Source: Proteiniphilum sp. (lineage in GTDB: Bacteria; Bacteroidota; Bacteroidia; Bacteroidales; Dysgonomonadaceae). Taken from it: DNA of 7,075 nt. Every line of letters begins with the position of its first letter. The first letter of the stretch is position 1. The translations under genes were made by a program, and so were the position numbers. The notes under the pieces were generated by a model that had not been told where the DNA came from, made no database searches, and saw only the letters and a program-made list of their open reading frames with translations. This document shows, in pieces, positions 1 to 5,657 of this stretch. Location of the stretch: NCBI GenBank assembly GCA_012728465.1, contig JAAYFB010000250.1, forward strand, positions 1-7,075. The letters are read 5' to 3'.

Positions 1-15
1 ACCTAAAAACAATCT

Positions 16-36
16 ACAATAGCTAATTACTATTGT
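16..36 (-). repeat. 7-bp inverted repeat in the leftward leader, possible weak terminator or attenuator
   Basis: ACAATAG (16-22) and CTATTGT (30-36) are perfect inverted copies separated by 7 bases. In the leftward transcript the stem is followed by AGATTGTTTTT, a short T-rich tract. It could be a weak attenuator in the leader made from the promoter at 98-128, or simply a structured 5' leader. The stem has only two G-C pairs, so I rate it low. Confidence 0.3.
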
Positions 37-97
37 TTCTATATTTTCTCAACTGTCGTTTCAGCTGAAGCACTCTTTGTATCCCTGAATGCGAGTG

Positions 98-128
98 CAA
101 AGATAGGCAAGTTTTTAACAATAGCAAA
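98..128 (-). promoter_or_regulatory. Strong Bacteroidota-type promoter reading off the left edge
   Basis: On the minus strand a -33 element TTTG (128-125) is followed after 19 bases by a -7 element TATCTTTG (105-98). This is a full match to the Bacteroidota consensus at an ordinary spacing. Transcription would start near position 92 and run leftward out of the window, so the gene it serves lies beyond position 1. The transcribed stretch holds a 10-bp palindrome (TTCAGCTGAA, 60-69) and a further dyad at 16-36. The promoter lies inside a 95-codon minus-strand open frame (326-39), which argues that the frame is not a gene. I infer a well expressed downstream gene, possibly a stable RNA or ribosomal protein gene, but the window does not show it. 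Confidence 0.7.
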
Positions 129-503
129 ACCTTTGATGTTTAATATCAGAAGATGTATCAAAATAAAAATGAACGAAGCTGATTTACACATTATATATAT
201 GGTGCAGATTATATGAAGCAAAAATTTTTGTAATTCATGCATTAGGGAGAGACAAACGGGAGTAAATATGACTTTTATAGCTTCGTGGGGCAAAATACTT
301 TGGCGTATTATTATACGAATAGTCAAACATCAGTGAAAAGAGTTTGAGGCACACCATTAGTAGAACAATATAAAATTAGTATCAATATTAATCACTTAAT
401 GGCTTAATCGAAATAAGAACAAATAAAACATAATGCAAAAGCACAACTCAAGCAGATAGCATAACTTTAGCAAATTAGTCGAAAATGTAGGCTAAGTCAT
501 TTT
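129..503. other. Intergenic region with no recognisable gene
   Basis: This 375-base AT-rich stretch separates the leftward promoter at 98-128 from the uvrA promoter. I find no credible coding frame, tRNA or recognised RNA. The only structure noted is a short dyad, CGTAT (304-308) with ATACG (313-317), too small to call. Together with the sequence to its left it forms a divergent intergenic region between uvrA and an unseen leftward gene. Confidence 0.5.
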
Positions 504-531
504 TTTGTAGCAAACAATCTCATTATATTTG
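504..531 (+). promoter_or_regulatory. uvrA promoter
   Basis: A -7 element TATATTTG (524-531) matches the Bacteroidota consensus TAnnTTTG exactly. A TTTG at 504-507, at the end of a T run, is the best -33 candidate; its spacer of 16 bases is shorter than usual. Transcription would start around 536-539, giving an untranslated leader of only about 11 to 14 bases before the ATG at 550. I saw no SOS-type operator, and Bacteroidota repair genes often lack the classical LexA box. Confidence 0.6.
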
Positions 532-549
532 CCGATTGAATTGGATCTT

Positions 550-3351
550 ATGAAGATTAATAAACAAATAGAACTAAAAGGGGTACGCGTCAATAATCTA
601 AAGAATATTGATGTTGTGATTCCAAGAAATACATTCACAGTAATCACAGGGCTTTCGGGTTCGGGCAAATCGAGCCTAGCGTTCGACACACTTTATGCAG
701 AGGGCCAGAGACGATATGTGGAGAGCTTGTCCTCATACGCTCGTCAGTTTTTGGGTAGGATGAACAAACCCGAAAGCGACTACATAAAAGGCATTCCTCC
801 CGCAATAGCCATTGAGCAAAAAGTAAATACTCGAAATCCACGATCTACTGTTGGAACCTCAACCGAAATATACGAATACATAAGGCTACTATTTGCTAGA
901 GTAGGCAAAACAGTTTCGCCTATATCAGGCGAGGAGGTTAAAAAGCATAACGTTAGCGATGTGGTGTCGAAGATGAAAGAATATCGAGAGGGCACAAGAC
1001 TAGCGATATACTCGCCCATTCAGCTAAGAAACAATAGAAATCTTGCCGAGCAATTAGACATATTGCTTAAAGAAGGATTCTCCCGAGTGGACGTAAATGG
1101 AACATTTTATCGAATTGACGAACTACTTGAAGAGCAAGATAAGATGCCTAGCCTAAATGACATTATGTTAGTTATCGACAGACTATCATGCTCGAGCGAC
1201 AAGGCTACAATAAATAGGTTTTCTGACTCAGTAGAAACAGCATTTCTAGAAGGAAAAGGTGAATGTACCGTAAGATTTTGGGCACCAGATGGTACAGAAG
1301 ATTTTCTATTTAGCAACAGATTTGAGGCTGATGGGATGACATTTGAGGAGCCATCCGACTTAATGTTCAACTTCAACAGCCCTGTAGGTGCTTGTCCCAC
1401 TTGTGAAGGATTTGGCAAAGTAGTGGGTATCGATGAAAACTTAGTAATACCCGACAAAAGCCTATCAGTGCACGAAGAGTGCGTGCAGTGCTGGCGTGGA
1501 GCAGTGATGGGCGAATGGCTTAAAGAATTTGTAATGAATGCTCATAAAGCTGACTTCCCAGTTCACCGAGCATATTTTGACTTGTCTGACGAAGAGAAAG
1601 ATATTCTTTGGAGAGGTCGACACGATCTTGGCATTTATGGTATTGATGATTTCTTCAAAATGCTAGAAGATAATCTATACAAAATTCAATACAGAGTGAT
1701 GCTTGCTCGTTATCGTGGTAAAACTATTTGCCATACGTGCAAGGGTACACGATTAAAGAAAGAGGCTAGTTATGTAAAGATTGGTGGAAAAAGCGTGAGC
1801 GAATTAGTGATACTACCAATTACCGACTTAAAGGCGTTTTTCAATAACCTTGTGCTTAGCGATACCGATACTGCAATTGCAAAACGATTGATGACCGAAA
1901 TTAACAATAGAATTGACTTCCTTGTTGATGTTGGACTAGGATATCTTACCTTGAATAGGCTCTCAAATTCCCTTTCGGGTGGAGAAAGCCAACGAATCAA
2001 CTTAGCCTCATCGTTAGGTAGCAGTTTGGTTGGGTCTCTATACATTCTCGATGAACCAAGTATTGGACTTCACTCAAAAGACACTTACCTATTGATAAAA
2101 GTGCTAAAGCAACTTCAACAACTGGGCAACACAGTGGTGGTGGTGGAGCATGACGAAGATATAATACGAGCAGCTGACTATATTATAGACATCGGTCCCA
2201 AAGCAGGACGACTTGGAGGAGAGGTGGTATATCAAGGTGATGTGTCAAATCTAACTAAGAATAGCAATAGCTATACGGTGAAGTACCTGACTGGAGAAGA
2301 AAAAATCGAATTGCCCGAAATTCGTAGAAAATGGAACAACTTCATAGAAGTAAAGGGTGTTCGGCAAAATAACTTGAAAAATATAGATGTCAAGTTCCCG
2401 CTAAATGTGATGACTGTGATAACAGGAGTAAGTGGATCGGGCAAGTCGTCACTTATAAATAATGTGTTGAACAATGCGCTTCAAAATCATTATAAAGGCA
2501 TTGCATTAGAATATACGGAGTTTGGCTCAATAGGTGGTGATATAGATTTGGCTAAGTCAGTAGAATTTGTAGATCAAAATCCAATAGGACGATCATCTCG
2601 CTCAAACCCTGTAACGTACGTAAAGGCATATGATGAAATAAGGAAACTATTCTCCGAGTGCCCACTCTCAAAACAGATGAAATATACTCCTGCCTTCTTC
2701 TCTTTTAATGTTGATGGAGGCCGATGCGAAGAGTGCAAGGGTGAAGGAACAGTCACAGTTGAGATGCAGTTTATGGCTGACATCAATCTTGAGTGTGAAT
2801 CATGCCATGGCAGGAGATTTAAGTCGGATATCTTAGATGTACAATACAAAGGCAAAAGCATCCATGATGTTTTGGAAATGACTATTGACGAAGCCATTGA
2901 TTTTTTTGGCAAACAAAAAGGCAAAACAGAGCAGCGAATTGCCAAACGTATGCAACCCCTACAAGATGTGGGGCTTGGATACATTAAACTAGGTCAATCT
3001 TCTTCAACTCTTTCTGGTGGTGAAAACCAGAGAGTGAAACTTGCGTATTATCTTGGTGAAGAAAAAACCGAGCCTACAATATTCATCTTTGATGAACCTA
3101 CAACAGGTCTCCATTTCCACGATATCAAAACTTTATTGACTGCGCTAAATGCCCTTATTGATAGAGGACACACTGTTATAATTATTGAACACAATATCGA
3201 TGTTATTAAATGTGCTGACTATGTAATTGATTTAGGGCCAGAAGGTGGAAACAAAGGTGGCAACATCGTAGCTATCGGCACACCCGAAGAGGTGGCTAAT
3301 AATGACAAATCATTTACGGGACATTTCTTGAAAGAGAAATTGAACTGTTGA
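550..3351 (+). CDS. uvrA: UvrA, excinuclease ABC subunit A
   Basis: This is the damage-sensing ATPase of nucleotide excision repair; a UvrA dimer with UvrB scans DNA and loads UvrB at lesions for UvrC cutting. The product is 933 residues, close to the family's usual 940. It carries two ABC ATPase modules. Module I has Walker A GLSGSGKS (34-41), the long UvrB-binding and insertion region, signature LSGGESQR (about 475) and Walker B ILDEPSIGLH (about 500). Module II has Walker A GVSGSGKS (from 626), signature LSGGENQR (about 821) and Walker B IFDEPTTGLH (about 848). The module II zinc finger is intact (C726, C729, C749, C752). The first zinc module keeps only CPTC (282-285); its expected first pair is replaced by EADG (259-262). 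A further CHTC lies at 394-397. I chose ATG 550 because the alternative TTG at 529 lies inside the -7 promoter element, upstream of the likely transcript start. The gene is monocistronic as far as the window shows. Confidence 0.97.
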   Translation: MKINKQIELKGVRVNNLKNIDVVIPRNTFTVITGLSGSGKSSLAFDTLYAEGQRRYVESLSSYARQFLGRMNKPESDYIKGIPPAIAIEQKVNTRNPRSTVGTSTEIYEYIRLLFARVGKTVSPISGEEVKKHNVSDVVSKMKEYREGTRLAIYSPIQLRNNRNLAEQLDILLKEGFSRVDVNGTFYRIDELLEEQDKMPSLNDIMLVIDRLSCSSDKATINRFSDSVETAFLEGKGECTVRFWAPDGTEDFLFSNRFEADGMTFEEPSDLMFNFNSPVGACPTCEGFGKVVGIDENLVIPDKSLSVHEECVQCWRGAVMGEWLKEFVMNAHKADFPVHRAYFDLSDEEKDILWRGRHDLGIYGIDDFFKMLEDNLYKIQYRVMLARYRGKTICHTCKGTRLKKEASYVKIGGKSVSELVILPITDLKAFFNNLVLSDTDTAIAKRLMTEINNRIDFLVDVGLGYLTLNRLSNSLSGGESQRINLASSLGSSLVGSLYILDEPSIGLHSKDTYLLIKVLKQLQQLGNTVVVVEHDEDIIRAADYIIDIGPKAGRLGGEVVYQGDVSNLTKNSNSYTVKYLTGEEKIELPEIRRKWNNFIEVKGVRQNNLKNIDVKFPLNVMTVITGVSGSGKSSLINNVLNNALQNHYKGIALEYTEFGSIGGDIDLAKSVEFVDQNPIGRSSRSNPVTYVKAYDEIRKLFSECPLSKQMKYTPAFFSFNVDGGRCEECKGEGTVTVEMQFMADINLECESCHGRRFKSDILDVQYKGKSIHDVLEMTIDEAIDFFGKQKGKTEQRIAKRMQPLQDVGLGYIKLGQSSSTLSGGENQRVKLAYYLGEEKTEPTIFIFDEPTTGLHFHDIKTLLTALNALIDRGHTVIIIEHNIDVIKCADYVIDLGPEGGNKGGNIVAIGTPEEVANNDKSFTGHFLKEKLNC

Positions 3352-3548
3352 TATTAAATCTTGATTGAATAGTTGTCCAGTTGTTGCTAAGCTGCTCGTT
3401 AAGTCGATTACAGTTGAGTAACAACTGGAACTATAATTAAGTACCTGTTGATAACTTGTTAGTAGTTTATCAAAACCATGTTCATATCATGTTATATTCT
3501 TAGTGATAACCCAATTTAGGGCACAAAAGTGAGGAGTATTGTTGATAA
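3346..3548. repeat. Cluster of DnaA-box-like 9-mers (TGTTGATAA and variants)
   Basis: The 11-mer TGTTGATAACT occurs twice, at 3446-3456 and 3540-3550. Its core TGTTGATAA differs at one position from the classical DnaA box TGTGGATAA. Near matches in the same orientation are TGTTGATAT (3346-3354, overlapping the uvrA stop), TGTTGCTAA (3382-3390) and TAGTGATAA (3501-3509). The spacer is AT-rich and lies between the ends of two convergent transcription units. I record it as a repeat; any replication role is inference. Confidence 0.4.
3376..3429 (+). terminator. Long stem-loop in the convergent spacer after uvrA
   Basis: TCCAGTTGTT (3376-3385) and AACAACTGGA (3420-3429) are perfect 10-base inverted copies. 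Toward the loop the stem extends by a G-U wobble and two more pairs, to about 13 pairs around a 28-base loop. The wobble pairs only in the + strand RNA, which favours a role at the 3' end of the uvrA transcript, 25 bases past its stop codon. No T-tract follows, so it is not a classical intrinsic terminator; RNA 3'-end protection or bidirectional structure is possible. Confidence 0.4.
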
Positions 3549-3932
3549 CTAAAATATATTTCTCAAAATCCAGTACGCAAATATCCCCACGAGAACAAAA
3601 ATTGCAGAATACTTTCCAAAGAATATCTTTTCTAATTTAGGAAACCGTCCTTTACCTCCAAAGTATTCCAAGTAAGCACCCAACAATATGTATGGTATTG
3701 CAAACAATATAAAGGCGTTATGTCTGAATGCTTCTCCAAACCTAAAATGCAGAAAATTATGAATTGCCCGTTGCGTTCCGCATCCTGGACATTCATAGCC
3801 AGTGGCAAGCAAAAAAGGGCATTGAGGGAATATAGCTACAGATTCTGGGTCGAATACATAAAAAACAAAAGCTACCACCACGAGCACTGCACTCGTGATG
3901 ACAGCAATAACTATCTTTTTATTTCTACCCAC
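3549..3932 (-). CDS. DUF2752 family membrane protein
   Basis: This 127-residue protein carries the DUF2752 signature: FPQCPF (35-40), TG (44-45), CPGCG (48-52) followed by R55 and A56, and N72 in the stretch where the family usually reads NP. The four-part Cys pattern (C38, C48, C51) suggests metal or redox chemistry, but no function is established that I can name. Three hydrophobic segments are visible at about 6-26, 72-90 and 109-124, so it should be an inner membrane protein. The start is GTG (3932-3930): a TAA stop lies directly before it in frame and the protein has no internal Met, so no other start is plausible. It is the last gene of the leftward operon, 18 bases after the CD225 gene, and may depend on translational coupling because no Shine-Dalgarno sequence is seen. 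Confidence 0.85.
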   Translation of the reverse strand: MGRNKKIVIAVITSAVLVVVAFVFYVFDPESVAIFPQCPFLLATGYECPGCGTQRAIHNFLHFRFGEAFRHNAFILFAIPYILLGAYLEYFGGKGRFPKLEKIFFGKYSAIFVLVGIFAYWILRNIF

Positions 3933-3950
3933 TTATGAAGCAAACTATAA

Positions 3951-4334
3951 TCAATAATTGTAAATGCTATATGCTCCATCATTCACAATCTGAGCAATTT
4001 CATTTAAGAAATCACCTTTCATCATTGTTATAAACATAGCTACATAATAAACGACACCTACAATCAAACCCACTATAGCCCACAAGCGTGCACGTCTCGC
4101 TAGAACCTCTGCCCTATCATAGTTGCCTGCATAATAAAGAGGATTGACCTGCATACCATTAACTAGCCCTATTATTCCAAATATAGGGAAGCAACATAGC
4201 GTAACCAATACTGACTGCCACACCCAATTACTAGGCTTTAAGGGAGGAATAAAATTATCATCACCCCCACTATCCGAACTAGGAATTGGAGGTGGCACGA
4301 CTACATCATCATATTCATATTTACTGTACGACAT
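3951..4334 (-). CDS. CD225/dispanin family small membrane protein
   Basis: The 127-residue product has a Pro/Ser/Gly/Asp-rich cytoplasmic-type N-terminus (1-33) and then a CD225 (dispanin) domain. The domain begins with PSNWVWQSVL (34-43). A hydrophobic, partly membrane-buried helix holds the characteristic CCFP (47-50) and GIIGLVNGMQV (53-63). Next comes the loop with AGNYDRAEVLARRARLW (69-85), the family's usual GD..A...S..A..W pattern, and a final membrane helix (about 86-104). Bacterial CD225 proteins have no settled role; the animal relatives (IFITM) alter membrane properties. It lies 9 bases after the GYF_2-CD225 gene and 18 before the DUF2752 gene, so all are surely co-transcribed. No signal peptide or Shine-Dalgarno sequence is seen. 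Confidence 0.85.
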   Translation of the reverse strand: MSYSKYEYDDVVVPPPIPSSDSGGDDNFIPPLKPSNWVWQSVLVTLCCFPIFGIIGLVNGMQVNPLYYAGNYDRAEVLARRARLWAIVGLIVGVVYYVAMFITMMKGDFLNEIAQIVNDGAYSIYNY

Positions 4335-4343
4335 ACTTATTTT

Positions 4344-4916
4344 TTAAACTAAATATAAAGCACTCTCAAACATCTCACTTATCCCAGCTACTGAGAAACT
4401 AAACATCAACATTGCAATAACGGCTAAAATCAATATCGCAACCCATCCTATTGTGATCCAAAACGTAATTAGCGTCCACCTTTTTGCTTGGCGAGCCGAT
4501 TCAGCAGCCATGTTATAATCTCCTGATCGATACTGTGATTCTACTTTCGACGCACTAACAATACCCACAATACCTAACAAACTTAGCACACTTCCGCACA
4601 ATACGAAAGGCAAAATAGTTACTAAAATAGACTCAATGAGCCAATTTTTAGGCATAAGAGGTGCATTTGACTGAGCTGCATTGTGGCTTTGATAAGGAGC
4701 TTGTAAAGGTTGATTCACGGGATTTTGAGGAGGATAATAACCAGCACTATCTGCAAATAAAAACTTTAACTCCTCTACTTCTCCTGCAGGTTTCCAATCT
4801 GTCATTTCGTTGGTCCATACAAGAGTATCTCTTTTAATGTTTTGCGCCCTCAGCTCTTCAGGTGCAAATGTTCCGTTCTGCTTACCAGAACTGTCAATGT
4901 AAAAGTAACGATTCAT
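4344..4916 (-). CDS. GYF_2 domain-CD225 fusion membrane protein
   Basis: The 190-residue product joins two recognisable parts. Residues 1-52 match the GYF_2 domain: YFYIDSSGKQNGTFAPEEL, then DTLVWTNEMTDWKPAGEVEEL, with the usual G..G.....L and VW....W spacing. This domain is thought to bind peptides. A Pro/Gln/Asn-rich linker (about 58-86) leads to a CD225-type membrane domain: PKNWLIESILVT (89-100), an intramembrane segment to about 121, SASKV (121-125), RSGDYNMAAESARQAKRW (130-147) and a long final helix (about 148-172). Compared with the neighbouring CD225 protein, the first helix is about six residues longer and lacks the CC pair, keeping a single Cys at 107. The N-terminus should be cytoplasmic. 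It lies 23 bases after the lipoprotein gene. Its partner is unknown; the Pro-rich tail of the neighbouring CD225 protein is one guess. Confidence 0.85.
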   Translation of the reverse strand: MNRYFYIDSSGKQNGTFAPEELRAQNIKRDTLVWTNEMTDWKPAGEVEELKFLFADSAGYYPPQNPVNQPLQAPYQSHNAAQSNAPLMPKNWLIESILVTILPFVLCGSVLSLLGIVGIVSASKVESQYRSGDYNMAAESARQAKRWTLITFWITIGWVAILILAVIAMLMFSFSVAGISEMFESALYLV

Positions 4917-4939
4917 ATTAATAAGGTTTTAAAGTGTTA

Positions 4940-5353
4940 TTATTTTTTATAGTCTTCAGGAGTTATATGTATCACCCTCAAGGTATCACCGCTTTCATCT
5001 GTGTAAATATAATCGATATACACCTTATTATCAGTAAATATCTTCAGTTTATCATCACCAGCAAATGCATCTCTAATTCTAGCACGAGTCTGAATCTCAA
5101 CATCATTCATCATAGATTTTGCATCTTCAACATTTATTATTTTATACAAATACTTAAATGTATTATTTGCATCCACTTCTGCCCCTATGAAAACAGTATG
5201 CTCATCAAACTGAATTGGAGCATCGCTATTAAGATTGGCAGCCATACCACTCAACACTTTGGCTAAATCCTTATGACTCTTCTCCTTATTAGTACACCCT
5301 ATCCACATAATAGGAATTACTAATGCCAAAATGTACAAATATCTATTTCTCAT
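4940..5353 (-). CDS. Small predicted lipoprotein of unknown function
   Basis: The 137-residue product starts with a lipoprotein signal: basic MRNR, a hydrophobic core (5-18) and a lipobox ending I18-G19-C20, so Cys20 should be lipidated. The residues after it (TNKEKSH) are basic rather than the acidic run linked to surface export in Bacteroidota, suggesting a periplasm-facing lipoprotein. The mature part has the pattern DAPIQFDEHTVFIGAEV....FKYLYKI (45-71). This resembles the 'LP..VD..T.L......F.Y.Y' pattern found in many small uncharacterised bacterial envelope proteins, followed by a helix (77-96) and a strand-rich end. I cannot assign a function. It is the first gene of the four-gene leftward operon and has its own promoter. 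Confidence 0.75.
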   Translation of the reverse strand: MRNRYLYILALVIPIMWIGCTNKEKSHKDLAKVLSGMAANLNSDAPIQFDEHTVFIGAEVDANNTFKYLYKIINVEDAKSMMNDVEIQTRARIRDAFAGDDKLKIFTDNKVYIDYIYTDESGDTLRVIHITPEDYKK

Positions 5354-5374
5354 ATATTCTTATAATTATCACTA

Positions 5375-5382
5375 CAAAGTTA
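5375..5382 (-). promoter_or_regulatory. Promoter -7 element of the lipoprotein-CD225-DUF2752 operon
   Basis: On the minus strand TAACTTTG (5382-5375) matches TAnnTTTG. It would start transcription near 5368-5370, about 15 bases before the ATG at 5353. No convincing -33 TTTG is found at the usual distance; the nearest CAAA on the + strand (5408-5411) leaves a 25-base spacer. A weak or activator-dependent promoter is therefore possible. Confidence 0.5.
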
Positions 5383-5449
5383 AAAAAGTAAATTAATAAA
5401 ATAGTATCAAATTGAGATAAAATGGATTAGAATTTATAATGAGGCTGCA

Positions 5450-5478
5450 TTGAGTTATTATACTAGGAATTATTTTTG
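5450..5478 (+). promoter_or_regulatory. Rightward promoter match facing the 5491-5522 hairpin
   Basis: A -33 TTG (5450-5452), an 18-base spacer and a -7 element TATTTTTG (5471-5478) fit the Bacteroidota consensus. A transcript from here would begin near 5484 and open with the 14-bp hairpin. The only open frame downstream is a 38-codon one that runs into the dgt end, so the promoter has no clear gene to serve. In such AT-rich DNA a chance match is a real possibility. Confidence 0.35.
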
Positions 5479-5479
5479 G

Positions 5480-5561
5480 ATATAATTTAAGTTGGCAGAA
5501 TGTCTCACGACATTCTGCCAACAATGTTAACCTTAAATCTAATACTATTATGAAAAAACCA
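5480..5561 (-). ncRNA. Candidate small RNA ending in the GNRA hairpin
   Basis: A promoter at 5567-5598 would start a leftward transcript near 5561. After about 38 bases of unstructured AT-rich leader this transcript enters the perfect 14-bp GNRA-capped hairpin (5522-5491) and then a T-rich stretch, giving an RNA of roughly 80 bases. It contains no convincing open frame, and the next gene on this strand has its own -7 element at 5375-5382. A freestanding small RNA is the simplest reading. The alternative is a long structured 5' leader of the lipoprotein operon, with the hairpin as attenuator. It matches no RNA family I can name. Confidence 0.45.
5491..5522 (-). repeat. Perfect 14-bp inverted repeat forming a GNRA-capped hairpin
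   Basis: GTTGGCAGAATGTC (5491-5504) and GACATTCTGCCAAC (5509-5522) are perfect inverted copies around a 4-base loop. Read on the minus strand the loop is GTGA, a GNRA tetraloop closed by a C-G pair. Read on the + strand it is TCAC, which is not a special loop. This asymmetry favours a minus-strand RNA. The bases after it on that strand are TTAAATTATAT, T-rich but without a clean T run. Confidence 0.85.
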
Positions 5562-5566
5562 CATCG

Positions 5567-5598
5567 CAAATATAAAAAAGATATTTTTAATATCCAAA
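5567..5598 (-). promoter_or_regulatory. Leftward promoter of the candidate small RNA
   Basis: On the minus strand TTTG (5598-5595), a 20-base spacer and TATATTTG (5574-5567) make a complete Bacteroidota-type promoter. It lies downstream of dgt and is separated by more than 200 bases from the next coding start, which is unusual for this genome type, where leaders in this window are about 10 to 20 bases. Confidence 0.6.
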
Positions 5599-5628
5599 TA
5601 ATTTCAATAAAAAAACAATATTGCTATT
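5574..5628 (-). terminator. Weak AT-rich hairpins with T-tracts after dgt
   Basis: Two poor but correctly ordered intrinsic-terminator candidates follow the dgt stop codon on the minus strand. The first is AATA-GCAA-TATT (5628-5617), a 4-bp stem with a GNRA loop, followed by G and seven Ts (5615-5609). The second is GATATT-AAA-AATATC (5594-5580) followed by six Ts (5579-5574). Both stems are AT-rich and short, so termination may be partial; the second overlaps the promoter spacer at 5575-5594. Confidence 0.35.
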
Positions 5629-5657
5629 CTACTTACATTTTGATAGTTCGCGACAAG

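Noticed and set aside
39..326. 95-codon minus-strand open frame rich in Ile, Leu and Phe
   Set aside because: A complete promoter (98-128) lies inside it on the same strand, no promoter or recognisable domain supports it, and its composition is that of AT-rich non-coding DNA.
529..549. Seven-residue N-terminal extension of UvrA from a TTG codon
   Set aside because: The TTG is part of the -7 promoter element, so it should not be transcribed.
2574..2984. 136-codon minus-strand frame inside uvrA
   Set aside because: It overlaps the conserved zinc finger region of UvrA and has no independent support.
4934..5266. 110-codon + strand frame antisense to the lipoprotein gene
   Set aside because: It is a shadow frame: the opposite strand encodes a clear lipoprotein signal in an operon context, and this peptide has no domain pattern.
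5491..5522. Transposon end or integration site
   Set aside because: The inverted repeat is a tight hairpin with a 4-base loop; there is no transposase or integrase and no flanking target duplication.
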